Origin: PLGF01 sp052139695
GTDB taxonomy: Bacteria > Verrucomicrobiota > Verrucomicrobiia > Limisphaerales > Palsa-1400
Direction: 5' to 3'
Length of the DNA stretch: 64,000 nt
NCBI GenBank assembly: GCA_052139695.1
Contig: JBKQWF010000307.1
Coordinates: 1-64,000 of the forward strand
Shown here: positions 1 to 10,891 of the stretch, piece after piece
Layout of the letters: every line of letters begins with the position of its first letter
Position numbering within the stretch: the stretch's first letter is position 1
Notes under the pieces: model-generated
Database searches by the model: none
What the model was told of the DNA's origin: nothing
The model's input: only the letters and a program-made list of their open reading frames with translations
Translations under genes and position numbers: made by a program

Positions 1-220
1 CCGCCGGCAGCTTAACCGGCGCCTCCAAAACGCCAACTGGCCCAGAACCTCCTCTCCTGGCTCAACCAGATGCCGGAAGTCCAGGCCATCCCGAACCAAA
101 TTGAACCCAATTGAGGTAAATTGAGCCACTGTTACCCCCCCCCGGGGGGGGTGCGCCCAGGGCGCGCCCCGTCGCGATGCCTTCGCTCTCTCTTTTCGAC
201 TGGAAGCATCTTGTCGTGCC
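1..220 (+). repeat. Left copy of a dispersed repeat (truncated by window edge)
   Basis: This stretch matches the reverse complement of about 34590-34990. Shared landmarks, in order, are a decayed coding fragment, three closely spaced TTGA-type heptads (95-126), a C-run/G-run palindrome (134-150), a GCGCGCCCCG block and a CTCTCTCTTTTCG block (about 186-199). The two copies are in opposite orientation and enclose about 34.4 kb. The left end is cut by the window, so the full element length is unknown. The homology is seen directly by eye; the identity of the element is not known to me. Confidence 0.7.
2..114 (+). pseudogene. Frameshifted fragment of a small QLNxRLQN/LLSWLN protein
   Basis: The first frame reads RRQLNRRLQN and then loses sense. 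From about position 49 another frame reads LLSWLNQMPEVQA and ends at a TGA at 112-114. The two halves join into a pattern (QLNxRLxxGE followed by LLxWLNxLPEVQ) that I remember from small uncharacterised proteins common in Verrucomicrobia. The same two-frame arrangement occurs in the inverted copy at 34708-34960, so the break predates the duplication or lies in the spreading element. The family name is from memory, not a search. Confidence 0.45.
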
Positions 221-286
221 CCCCCTCTCTTTGTTCTCCTTGACGGAGGATTGACGCTTTCGCTTCAATCGATACAATGGAGCAAC

Positions 287-2293
<2,007 letters not shown>

Positions 2294-2314
2294 CCCGTTC
2301 GCCTGGTGGTCTGA

Positions 2315-4378
2315 TTAGTTGGAGCTGGCTTTGCCGCTGGTTTTGTCCTCGGACGCGGCGGCTTGTTCCAAAGGAAGTGAAATCCGCACCAGTCCGGGGT
2401 AACCGCTTCGCGGCGGCGGGATTTCCAGTTTGCCGCAGTGCGTATGGATGATTTTGCTGGTGACGGCCAGCCCCAGTCCCAAGCCAACTTTGCGCGTGGT
2501 GTAAAATGGCTCGGAAGCTTTGCCGGCCGCTTCCGCGCTGAAGCCGGCGCCGTTGTCCTGGACCTCGATCTGCGCCCACCGTCCTCCGCTGGAATCGGTT
2601 TCGGACCGCGTGCGCACATGCACCTGGCAGGCGGAACTATTGGCTTGGAAGGCATTGAGAATGATTTCGGCAAAGGCGTGTTGCAGGCCGAGCCGGTCGC
2701 AGGAAACGCTCAAAGGCTCGCCGGAAGCCTCATATTGCAGCAGGACCGTGGCCGAGGGATGGTAGGCGCGAGCTTCCCGGAAGGCCTCTTCGATCAGTTG
2801 TTTGACAGGAACCGACTCCATCTGCGAGGCATGGTCGCGCGCCAGAAACCGCATTTGTTCGACCAGGCGGCTGACGCGCTTGACGCTCTCCTCCATGGCC
2901 AGCGCCAGCGACTGCTGAAATTCGGGGTCCGCGCCTCGTTCCTTCAGCAGCTGTTGGTGCGTGGAAAGCGGCACAACGGCATTGCCAATCTCGTGCGCCA
3001 GCCGTTCCGCCATTTGCTGCACCAGGCGAAGGTTAGCCGTTTCGATTTCCAAATGGCGCAGCCGATCCGCCGCGGTGCAATCTTCCACCACGACGAGCAC
3101 GGCCGTCGGTTGGGGTTCTTTTTCGCGGCGGAAAGGCGTGATGGAAATCTGAAAGGCGCGGTCCGGCTCCGCCGCGGGGCGATACTTAAAATCCTCCACC
3201 GGCTGGCCGGTCTTGACCGCGGCGAACACTTTGCCGCCGACGGCGTGGGGCAAATCGCTAAACTCGAAGGCGCCGCCCAGGCGATGGGTCCGGGGAAAAT
3301 AAGCTTGCGCCATATCATTGGCATGAAGGACTTGCAAGTCCGGCCCGATGACAATGCACCCAGTTTTGATGTGACGCAGTATGTCAAACATCATTTCGTG
3401 CCGGGCCGAGACCTGGTCGTGCCACCAGACATTTTTGATGGCCAGCCCCAATTGTTCGAGCAAATGAAAGATCAGCGCGAGTTCTTCATTGCCCATGGGT
3501 TCCCCCGTGAGCCTTTCATCGAACATCGCCACGCCCACCATCGATTCGCGGTCCAGGACCGGGATGGCCACCCGCGCGCCCAGCAATTCAAATTCCCGCC
3601 GGATGTCGGGGTCGCGTTGCGCTTCTTCGCTTTCCCGCCGCAAGGCCCGGCCCGTCTGAAAAAGATAAGCTCCGATGCCCGCATCCAGAGACAATTCCAA
3701 ATGTTCCAGCACGCTGTTGGAAAGGCCGATGGCGCAGCCCGAATAGAGGCGCCGCGAGCGGCCCGCTCCGCTGGTAGCTTCCGGCAAACGCGCTGCTTGA
3801 CGCAGGAAGATGGCGGCGCGGTTGATCCCGAGGATTTCCCGCAAGAGGAGGAGGAACTCCTTCAAAAGCGCCTCCGCACAGAGGCTGTGGCAAAGGATGG
3901 AGGAATAGCTGCGCAATTGCTCCAGCATGCGGCCGGCGATCAATCCGGCGTCCGGTCCCCGCGGCGCCTCGTTCCGCGGGCGTGCCGGCGAGATGGCCAG
4001 CGGCAATTCCGCCGGCGTTCGGCCTGAGGGCAAGCGGGCCAGCAAGGTATTGAGGAGGCGCCCCCGCACCGGCTTTCTTAAAATATGCGTGACACCGAGC
4101 AGATAGGCATCCTCTTCCCAGTCCCAGTGCGAGTCCGATACGTAAAGGAAGATAGGGCATTCCGGCAGCACTCGCCGCAGACTCTCCAGGTTGCGGATGG
4201 GCTCGACCGTGGTCAAGTCCGCGTCGAAAAAGCAGACATCGATTAAAGGCGCTTTCAAGCGCAACTCCTCCTCGCGGACCTCGCTCTGCTCGATGATGCG
4301 ATAATGGGTGGAATCGAGCGTCGCCCGCACCGCGGCGGCCAGGCCGGGCGTGGGAGCAATAATCAACAACGTTTTCAT
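2315..4378 (-). CDS. Sensor histidine kinase with pseudo-receiver, GAF and PAS domains
   Basis: This 687-residue protein has a receiver-like N-terminus (about 1-115), a GAF domain (about 160-315), a PAS domain (about 325-430), a HisKA helix with AERLAHEIGNAVVPL and a C-terminal HATPase (DNGAGF, GLGLGLAVTSKI). No membrane segment is seen, so it is probably cytoplasmic. The receiver keeps an Asp (D52 or D54) and Lys102 but lacks the acidic pair that normally follows the first strand, so phosphorylation there is doubtful. Its ATG overlaps the stop of the membrane kinase at 4375 by four bases (ATGA-type), which implies translational coupling. No DNA-binding response regulator is adjacent. Confidence 0.88.
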   Translation of the reverse strand: MKTLLIIAPTPGLAAAVRATLDSTHYRIIEQSEVREEELRLKAPLIDVCFFDADLTTVEPIRNLESLRRVLPECPIFLYVSDSHWDWEEDAYLLGVTHILRKPVRGRLLNTLLARLPSGRTPAELPLAISPARPRNEAPRGPDAGLIAGRMLEQLRSYSSILCHSLCAEALLKEFLLLLREILGINRAAIFLRQAARLPEATSGAGRSRRLYSGCAIGLSNSVLEHLELSLDAGIGAYLFQTGRALRRESEEAQRDPDIRREFELLGARVAIPVLDRESMVGVAMFDERLTGEPMGNEELALIFHLLEQLGLAIKNVWWHDQVSARHEMMFDILRHIKTGCIVIGPDLQVLHANDMAQAYFPRTHRLGGAFEFSDLPHAVGGKVFAAVKTGQPVEDFKYRPAAEPDRAFQISITPFRREKEPQPTAVLVVVEDCTAADRLRHLEIETANLRLVQQMAERLAHEIGNAVVPLSTHQQLLKERGADPEFQQSLALAMEESVKRVSRLVEQMRFLARDHASQMESVPVKQLIEEAFREARAYHPSATVLLQYEASGEPLSVSCDRLGLQHAFAEIILNAFQANSSACQVHVRTRSETDSSGGRWAQIEVQDNGAGFSAEAAGKASEPFYTTRKVGLGLGLAVTSKIIHTHCGKLEIPPPRSGYPGLVRISLPLEQAAASEDKTSGKASSN

Positions 4379-6564
4379 GTTGGAATCATGTTCAGCCGGG
4401 AATTGGGGGACGGCGCCGCCTGGGTCTGGGCGCCCAGTCTGCTGGGCAAATCGACTTGGACGGTGGTCCCTCTCTTCTCTTTGCTGGTTATGCTCAAATT
4501 GCCGCCATGGAGATGAACGATATTGCGCGCGATGGCCAGGCCGAGGCCAAATCCGCGTTTGCCGTCGCCCGTGTTCTTGGTGGTGAAATAGGGCGTAAAG
4601 ACTCGCTGCAAGTTCTCGGCGTTGATGCCTTCACCGTGGTCGATGACCTTGAGACGATGCCAGTCGCGGTTCAATTCAGTTTTAGGAAGCGGGGCCAGTT
4701 CCACCTCGATCCTGGCGCCGCCGGGCGAGGCGTCGATGGCATTGGAAAGAAGGTTGCAGATCAGCCGTTTAATCAGCACCGCGTCCATTTCAATGAGCAC
4801 GTCAGAGGCGCCTTCAGCGGTAATTTGAATGTTTTTGCCCTCGGCGTTGGGCTTGACCAGGGCGATCGCTTCCCGCACCGCTTCGTCCAGGAGGCCCGGC
4901 TTGCCCAGCAGTTTGGCCGAGCGGGAGAAAAAGAGCGCTTCGTTGACGTAAGTGCGGACCGTTTCGAGATTGCGCAGGCACATGGGAAGCAGTTCATCAA
5001 TCGTGGCCTGGTTCAAGCGCGTTTCCTGCAAGAGCTGCAACAAGGTCTGAGCGGGAGTGAGCAGATTATTCAAATCATGCGCCAGGCCGCGGGACATCCG
5101 CCCCAAGAGGTCCTGTTCGTGGACGACCTGCAATTGCTGCCGGAGGCGGATTTGATTCAACAACAATCCGAGGTTGGACGACATATCGACCAGCAGCCGC
5201 AGGTCGTGCGGAGTGAAGAGGTCGCCGCTGTCCTTGGCCCCCAGCAACATCATGCCGATCAAATCGTCGGCCACAAAGAAGGGCAGACAGATTTCCGGTT
5301 CAAAGCTTTTCAGTTGTTCGCGGGCCTGCCGTTCCAAGGGCGATTCGCGCTCCGCCTCATAAAAATTGCAGGAAAGAAATTTTGCCCGCGTTTGTTGGAA
5401 ATAGCGGAAAACGGGTGAAGCTACCTGCAGGTCGGGCAGCGCGCTGTCGGTTTGTGCCGGGTGCGAGTAGTAGAGCTTGAAAGCATGGGTGGTGTCGTCC
5501 AATAAAATGATCTGGTAGCTGCGCATCTTCATCGTCCCCACCAGCAGTTCCTGCAGCTCGTGCAGCAAGTACTGCGGTTCGGGATAGGAACGCATCGTCT
5601 GGATCAAGGCCTGGACCCTGGCATGATATTCAAAGCGATCACCCAGAATTTGCCGTTCCAGTTTATCGCTGCCCCGGCCAAAGAACTGTGGAAAAAACAG
5701 CCCTGCCACCAACCCGCTGACAAAGAGCACTCCCATCGCCGCTCCGAAGGAAAACGGGGTAAACGATTTGGCCGGCGCCAGGCGCGAAATAAGCAATAAG
5801 AGGAGGAAACCCACCAACATCATGAACAGGAGCCGCACGATTTGCGCGGCCAGCCGGCTGAGAGTCACGTGAATATCCAAAAGCCGGTGTTGCAGGACCC
5901 CGTAGCCAATAATGAGGACGTAAAAAACCGCGGCCAAGCTCCCCATCGGATAGAATTTGACGTTGATCAGAGGATAATTCTCCATGCCCATGATGGGCAT
6001 CAAATCATTGGTTCCAAATATCCAGAGCCCCACAATGGCCAGCAACAGCGCGCGCAAGCGGGTTCGCTGCATCGGCGGCACCTCCTTTTGTTTGCGATAG
6101 AGCATGCGCACCAACGCCACCGTGATGAACACGTAAGCCACGCTAAAGACATAGAATCCCAGTCCAGCTATTGACCAATAACCCACGTCGAGTGGTTGAA
6201 CGCCGCTGATGAATTGGCCAAAACACAGGCTGACGGCGAAACCGATGTGGATCAGATACAAGGCCGGGATGACCCATTTTCTCCGGGCCTGCGCGATGAG
6301 CCAGCACAGGTGAAAGAGCGTCACAGGCATGAAAATGACCCCCAACTGCAGGACATTGGCCCACTTCCGCGCCTCGATGTCGCCAATGCCATCCTGGCTC
6401 AAGTGGTAAACCCCCAGGTTCCATAGCGTCACGGAAATGCCCCATCCCAGATAAACCCGGTGCAACGTGGAACGAAAGTCCCGCGACAACACCAGAATAG
6501 TCAAGACAACGTTCAGGATTGTTGCGGCCAGGGCGGTAACTCGGATGACAGCCAGTGTATCCAC
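4375..6564 (-). CDS. Seven-TM membrane sensor histidine kinase (PrsK-like)
   Basis: This 729-residue protein begins with about seven to nine hydrophobic segments (residues 5-290) of the HisKA_7TM type. A GAF domain follows (about 330-480), then a HisKA helix with GLAHDLNNLLTPAQTLL and an HATPase with NLLSNAIDASPGG, DHGEGI and GFGLGLAIARNIVHLHGG. Organisation resembles PrsK of exosortase/PEP-CTERM systems, but no exosortase gene is present here, so PrsK is an analogy only. The start codon lies four bases after the stop of the ketosynthase at 6569, and its stop overlaps the next kinase. Confidence 0.88.
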   Translation of the reverse strand: MDTLAVIRVTALAATILNVVLTILVLSRDFRSTLHRVYLGWGISVTLWNLGVYHLSQDGIGDIEARKWANVLQLGVIFMPVTLFHLCWLIAQARRKWVIPALYLIHIGFAVSLCFGQFISGVQPLDVGYWSIAGLGFYVFSVAYVFITVALVRMLYRKQKEVPPMQRTRLRALLLAIVGLWIFGTNDLMPIMGMENYPLINVKFYPMGSLAAVFYVLIIGYGVLQHRLLDIHVTLSRLAAQIVRLLFMMLVGFLLLLLISRLAPAKSFTPFSFGAAMGVLFVSGLVAGLFFPQFFGRGSDKLERQILGDRFEYHARVQALIQTMRSYPEPQYLLHELQELLVGTMKMRSYQIILLDDTTHAFKLYYSHPAQTDSALPDLQVASPVFRYFQQTRAKFLSCNFYEAERESPLERQAREQLKSFEPEICLPFFVADDLIGMMLLGAKDSGDLFTPHDLRLLVDMSSNLGLLLNQIRLRQQLQVVHEQDLLGRMSRGLAHDLNNLLTPAQTLLQLLQETRLNQATIDELLPMCLRNLETVRTYVNEALFFSRSAKLLGKPGLLDEAVREAIALVKPNAEGKNIQITAEGASDVLIEMDAVLIKRLICNLLSNAIDASPGGARIEVELAPLPKTELNRDWHRLKVIDHGEGINAENLQRVFTPYFTTKNTGDGKRGFGLGLAIARNIVHLHGGNLSITSKEKRGTTVQVDLPSRLGAQTQAAPSPNSRLNMIPT

Positions 6565-6568
6565 CTTG

Positions 6569-7816
6569 TCAATACTTCTTTAACACCAGGCACGCGTAAC
6601 GCCCGCCAAACCCCGCGTTCAGATTAAGTCCAACCCGCGTCGGATAGGACCGCGCCGTGCCGGGGACATAGTCCAGGTCGCAGGCGGGGTCGGGTTTTTG
6701 CAGATTGATGGTCGGCGGGATTTCCTGCCGGGCCAGCGCCAGCGCGCAAATCATCGTTTCAATCGCTCCCGACGCGCCCATGAGGTGCCCCGTCACGGGC
6801 TTGGTCGCGCTGATGGCCAGGCGCCTGGCGTGCTCACGGAAAACTGTTTTGATGGCGCGCGTTTCGATGGGGTCGTTTAAAGGCGTCGCCGAGCCGTGCG
6901 CGTTAATGTAACCGACTTCCGTTGGATTCACTCTGGCATGGCGCAAAGCTTTTTCCATCGCCCGCACGTAACCAATGCCGTCAGGATGCGGGTCGGTGGC
7001 ATGATAGGCCTCGCAACTGCGGCCGTGGCCGGCGATTTCCGCGTAAACGCGCGCCCCCCGTCCCAAGGCATGCGCTAGCTCCTCCAAAACAAAAAAGGCC
7101 GAGCCTTCTCCGATCACAAAACCATCGCGGGTGCGGTCGAAAGGCCGCATGGCTTCTCCCGGTTCGCCGCCCTGTTCCGTCATGGCGCGAACCCGGCAAA
7201 AACCCACATGCAACATTTCCATGGTCTCTTCGGCGCCGCCTGCCACCACCACATCCACGTCATCGTTTTGAATCATGCTGGCGGCGTAGCCAACGGCGTC
7301 ATTTCCAGAAGCACAACCGGAACAATAAGTGACCGCGTGACCATGAATGCCGAGGTGCAGGCTGATGGTGCTGCTGCCTTCTCCGCAATAGCCGGCGACG
7401 ACATTGTAAGGATGCAACGCGCGAAAGTTTCCATCGTGCGAGACATAACTGTCGCGCGCTTTGATAATGCTCTCCGCCCCGCTGATGGTCGTGCCTTCCA
7501 CCACGCCGACGCGGTCCGGGTCGATGGCGTGGAGATCAAGGCCTGAATCTTTGACCGCGAGAGTAGCCGCGGCCACCCCGTATTGGATAGTCAAGTCGAA
7601 CCGGCCGGGCTTACGGCTGACGACGTATTTGGAAACATCGAAATCCTTAACTTCGGCCGCGATTTTTACCGGAAGTTTGCTGGCGTCGAAGCGGCTGACC
7701 GGGCCGGCCGCGCTGTGGCCGTCGCGGACATTGGCCCAGAAGGTGTTCAAATCCTTGCCGCTCGGCGCAATGACCCCCATTCCGGTAATCACGACCCGTC
7801 GTTCGGGGAAGTTCAT
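6569..7816 (-). CDS. Beta-ketoacyl-ACP synthase II family (FabF-like)
   Basis: This enzyme condenses malonyl-ACP with an acyl chain in fatty-acid or polyketide synthesis. The 415-residue product starts MNFPERRVVITGMG. The condensing triad is visible: Cys in SGCASGNDAVG, His in NAHGSATPLND and His in KPVTGHLMGASG. The ATG at 7816 fits the family N-terminus; the open frame runs 27 codons further upstream. No acyl carrier protein or second KS is adjacent. It heads an operon with two histidine kinases, so it may make a specialised acyl chain instead of serving as the main FabF; that is inference. Confidence 0.9.
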   Translation of the reverse strand: MNFPERRVVITGMGVIAPSGKDLNTFWANVRDGHSAAGPVSRFDASKLPVKIAAEVKDFDVSKYVVSRKPGRFDLTIQYGVAAATLAVKDSGLDLHAIDPDRVGVVEGTTISGAESIIKARDSYVSHDGNFRALHPYNVVAGYCGEGSSTISLHLGIHGHAVTYCSGCASGNDAVGYAASMIQNDDVDVVVAGGAEETMEMLHVGFCRVRAMTEQGGEPGEAMRPFDRTRDGFVIGEGSAFFVLEELAHALGRGARVYAEIAGHGRSCEAYHATDPHPDGIGYVRAMEKALRHARVNPTEVGYINAHGSATPLNDPIETRAIKTVFREHARRLAISATKPVTGHLMGASGAIETMICALALARQEIPPTINLQKPDPACDLDYVPGTARSYPTRVGLNLNAGFGGRYACLVLKKY

Positions 7817-7947
7817 GGGTATGCAGGTTCTGTCAAATGCCGCGTGGTCTCTTGCTGAAGATGATCTGTCAAATGATGTAGGATGCGGGCACGGCATTCC
7901 GCTGCCAGATGTGGATCTTCCATTGGTTGCCCCGCCCTGATCTCCAT
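7813..7947 (-). CDS. Possible small ORF coupled to the ketosynthase
   Basis: A 44-codon frame (MEIRAG at the start) whose TGA overlaps the ATG of the FabF-like gene by four bases, as at other coupled junctions in this window. An internal ATG at 7923 has GGGCGGGG upstream and could be the true start. The peptide is basic/histidine rich and I do not recognise it. The overlap is the only real support, so it may be a leader peptide or chance. Confidence 0.25.
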   Translation of the reverse strand: MEIRAGQPMEDPHLAAECRARILHHLTDHLQQETTRHLTEPAYP

Positions 7948-8095
7948 CTTTTTATGGCAAGCCCCTTTTGTTGAGACTATCGGCGCCTCGCCAACTGGAC
8001 TCATTGAGTCAATATCTAAAGCATCGGGGCAAAACCTACAACTCAATTTCGCGCCCTTTTTTTTGGGCCGCCAGCGGCGGCGGGCCGCTGTTCGT

Positions 8096-9031
8096 TTACA
8101 AGGCAAAAATCGTGTCCAGTTTCTGCGAAACCTGGGCGAGGCGCGTCGGCGCGTCAACCCCTTTGGGCGAGTAGGCCGGCTCGGCTGTTCCCCAGCCATT
8201 GTAGCCGACTTCATCCAGTGCTTTCATCACCTCCGGCCAATTATTGTCGCCTTCCAAGTACTCAACCTCAAATCCCTTCCATAAGCCTTCCTCATTGCGC
8301 TTTTTGCGGCTGAATTCCTTGATATGCAACTTGTGAATGCGCCCGCCCAGAATCCGGATCCACTGCTCCGGCCAGCCGATATTGATGACGTTGCCGACGT
8401 CAAAGTGCCAGCTCATGGCCGGGCTGTGCAGTTGGTCGATGTAGGCCGCCGCCTCCAGCGGGCTGAGGTGCAGTTGGTTCCAAACATTTTCAATGGCGAT
8501 TTTGACCCCAAGGTCTTCCGCCAACCCAAGGACTTTTTTGATTTCTGCTTGAGAACGGGCATAAGCTTGATCGTAGGAAATGCGCTCATTGACCACCGCC
8601 GGCACAAGCAGGACCGAGGTGGCCCCATACGCTTTGCAATCGCGCAAGGAGATTTTCAATCCTTCCAAACCCGCGGCGCGGACGGCGGGATCGGGGTCGC
8701 CCAAGGTCTTTTGCCAATGTACGGAATCGACCACGCTGGCAATGGTCAAGCCCGAGGCATCCCTTCCTTTTAAGAATTCCTCCTGATTCATCCCGCTGGG
8801 CACTTCCACTCCATCAAAGCCTGCTTGCGCGATGAGTTTGAACTTTTCCGTCACCCCCATATTGCCTCCCGCCGATTCCCACATGATCCCTTTTTTTATG
8901 GGCCGTTTCTTGACTGAATCTGCTCCGCTTGAGGCCAAGGGCAAGGTGACGGCGGACATGGCCCCAAGCGCTCCACCTGCCAAAGCCGATTTTTTCAGGA
9001 ATTCACGCCGGGACGTCAAAGGAGAGTTCAT
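8096..9031 (-). CDS. Tat-exported TIM-barrel sugar isomerase/epimerase
   Basis: This 311-residue protein opens with a twin-arginine signal (SRREFLKKS followed by a GGALGAMSAV core), which indicates folded export to the periplasm. The rest is a xylose-isomerase-like TIM barrel (AP_endonuc_2 type). Visible metal/substrate motifs are GFDGVEVPSGM, IAIENVWNQLH, WHFDVGNV and HIKEFSRK, fitting sugar phosphate isomerase/epimerase or hydroxypyruvate-isomerase-like proteins. The exact sugar is unknown. It lies 27 bases downstream of the EgtD-like gene on the same strand, so they are probably co-transcribed. Confidence 0.85.
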   Translation of the reverse strand: MNSPLTSRREFLKKSALAGGALGAMSAVTLPLASSGADSVKKRPIKKGIMWESAGGNMGVTEKFKLIAQAGFDGVEVPSGMNQEEFLKGRDASGLTIASVVDSVHWQKTLGDPDPAVRAAGLEGLKISLRDCKAYGATSVLLVPAVVNERISYDQAYARSQAEIKKVLGLAEDLGVKIAIENVWNQLHLSPLEAAAYIDQLHSPAMSWHFDVGNVINIGWPEQWIRILGGRIHKLHIKEFSRKKRNEEGLWKGFEVEYLEGDNNWPEVMKALDEVGYNGWGTAEPAYSPKGVDAPTRLAQVSQKLDTIFAL

Positions 9032-9058
9032 AATGCGGAAAGCAAATACTGTTTCCTC

Positions 9059-10042
9059 TTAAGCGTCAACGCCGATCTTCCGGCAGAGAAAGACGCCTTC
9101 CTCTTCGGAAGGCGTGACCCATTGCTCCAGAACGACAATCTGCCGCGCCCGCAACAATCGCTGGACTTGAGCGGGAGTGTAACGAAAGGAAAAAAAGAGG
9201 CGGAGCGATTCGCCGCCGTCAAATTCAATCTGTTCCCCCTCCACGTAGAATGCCCGTTGCCGATGAAAGCGAAAATCCGCCGCTATCCGCCGCAGTCCGG
9301 ACGCTTCTTCGATGTAGAGCTCAAGGACGCCGTCACTCCGCTCGATGCCAAGGTCGGTGACAAAGGCCAGCAACCACTCACGGGTTTCGCGATTGTCATA
9401 CCCGCAAAAGACCCGTTCCACTCCGGCGTCATAGCTGGGGCCAGGCGCCAGATTGGCGCTGAAAAGAAGAAGGTCGCCCTCCCGTAGCAACGCGCACAAT
9501 TTGGCCATGATCAGGTCTGGTTCGAAATTAGGAATGATGCCGAAGAAGGTGAAAAGGCAGGCTCGGTGGCGCGGCTCAATCTCATCGAAAACGTGCGCCA
9601 AATCATCGGCCATTGCCAAGTCGCACAGGAGTGGGCGGCAAACTTTGGCCATCCCTTCCGCCTGTTGCGCGGAAGTGATAACCAGGGGCAAACTGGCATC
9701 GCACGGCGTATAAGAGATGGCTTCGCCTTGCCCGGCCAGCACGGCCAAAAGCCGCCCTTCTTTTTGGCCGCCGCCGCAACCCAATCCGATGAGGCGCATC
9801 GGGCCCTGGGGCAGGAGTTTGGCGGCGGCGTGGTAACTCCGATCGTAGATGGCGGTGGCTTCCGGGTCATTCCGCGCCGGCGAGAAAGCCTCGTGCAGCG
9901 CGAGCCATTTGGCCGCCTGCTGCCGGCTTTCATAAAGGTACTTTGGCGGGATGCGGCGGGAGCGCAGCCCTTCGAGCAGGCCGCGCTGGACGGCGTCAGG
10001 AAATTGGCTGGCGTGGACGATCACGGGCAAGGTCGTTGGCAT
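9059..10042 (-). CDS. EgtD-like SAM-dependent methyltransferase
   Basis: This 327-residue protein has the length and layout of the histidine-specific methyltransferase family (Methyltransf_33), in which EgtD trimethylates histidine during ergothioneine synthesis. Supporting features are the N-terminal PPKYLYESRQ (compare PKYFYD in EgtD), the SAM-binding GLGCGGGQKEG, and FTFFGIIPNFEP, which matches the family GSTIGNL region. The EgtD loop that clamps the imidazole is not clear, and no egtB is nearby, so the substrate may not be histidine. It is the first gene of a two-gene unit with the sugar isomerase. Confidence 0.65.
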   Translation of the reverse strand: MPTTLPVIVHASQFPDAVQRGLLEGLRSRRIPPKYLYESRQQAAKWLALHEAFSPARNDPEATAIYDRSYHAAAKLLPQGPMRLIGLGCGGGQKEGRLLAVLAGQGEAISYTPCDASLPLVITSAQQAEGMAKVCRPLLCDLAMADDLAHVFDEIEPRHRACLFTFFGIIPNFEPDLIMAKLCALLREGDLLLFSANLAPGPSYDAGVERVFCGYDNRETREWLLAFVTDLGIERSDGVLELYIEEASGLRRIAADFRFHRQRAFYVEGEQIEFDGGESLRLFFSFRYTPAQVQRLLRARQIVVLEQWVTPSEEEGVFLCRKIGVDA

Positions 10043-10123
10043 AGGTGGACGATGCTACGGTCCGAGGGAGGAACTTTCCAGCACTGCGTTGACTTGCAGC
10101 CCATCGACCGCCATATTTGCGCT

Positions 10124-10876
10124 ATGAGTTTCGATATTTCGGCCCTGCTGGATCAGTGGGACTATCAGCCGGGCCAGGTCGTGGTCAGGCGTTTCCGCGG
10201 CAAAGATGGAGCGGACAAAATACAACTCCGCGTGGACCTGGGGCTTTTGCAAATGAACGCCAAAGGCCGGCCTGATGGCAAGAGACCCTACGGGCGGGAA
10301 TCCCTCTTGGAATATTACCTCGACCTTTTGGAAAAATTCCGGCGCGAGCACGAACAGGATGACAAATCCTATCGTTTGACGCCTGAGGATTGCGCCCGGT
10401 TGCAACAGGAGGCCATCCAATATCATCACCGTTACATCTGCCTGTTTCAGTTGGAGGATTTCAATGCCGTCATTGAGGACGCCAATCGCAATCTCAAAGT
10501 ATTTGACTTCGTCGGCAAATACGCCGGGTCGGAAGAGCTGGCATGGTCCCTCCAGCAATTTCGACCGCAATTGTTGATGATGCGTGTCCGGGCTCGCGGC
10601 GCCATCGCGCTCAAAGATAATCGCTATGATGAAGTCGTTCGCCTGGTTAACGAGGGACTTGAAGAGATTCGCCAGTTCTACCGCGATTACGACCGCCCGG
10701 ACTTGCTCGAAAACAGCGGGGAAGTCCAATCGCTGGAACTTTGGCTTCAGGAGATCAATAGCAAACGGCCCCTGAGCGCCCGGGAAAAACTGGAAAGCGC
10801 GCTGAACGAAGCGGTCAAGAACGAGAACTACGAAGAAGCGGCGCGGGTGCGGGATGCTCTTAAGAAAATGAGCTAA
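10124..10876 (+). CDS. UvrB/UvrC-motif protein
   Basis: This 250-residue cytoplasmic protein is conserved in character: an N-terminal acidic/aromatic region (DQWDYQPGQVVVRRF), a helical middle rich in Leu/Arg, and a C-terminal UVR motif (ALNEAVKNENYEEAARVRDAL). UVR motifs mediate protein contacts in UvrB, UvrC and ClpC/McsA-like proteins; the partner here is unknown. The open frame continues far upstream antisense to the methyltransferase, but ATG 10124 gives the sensible N-terminus. It may act in protein quality control or repair; that is inference. Confidence 0.75.
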   Translation: MSFDISALLDQWDYQPGQVVVRRFRGKDGADKIQLRVDLGLLQMNAKGRPDGKRPYGRESLLEYYLDLLEKFRREHEQDDKSYRLTPEDCARLQQEAIQYHHRYICLFQLEDFNAVIEDANRNLKVFDFVGKYAGSEELAWSLQQFRPQLLMMRVRARGAIALKDNRYDEVVRLVNEGLEEIRQFYRDYDRPDLLENSGEVQSLELWLQEINSKRPLSAREKLESALNEAVKNENYEEAARVRDALKKMS

Positions 10877-10891
10877 AGGACCCTGCGCGGC

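Noticed and set aside
2438..4027. 529-codon open frame on the plus strand
   Set aside because: It is fully antisense to the histidine kinase, has no recognisable domain and reflects GC-rich codon bias.
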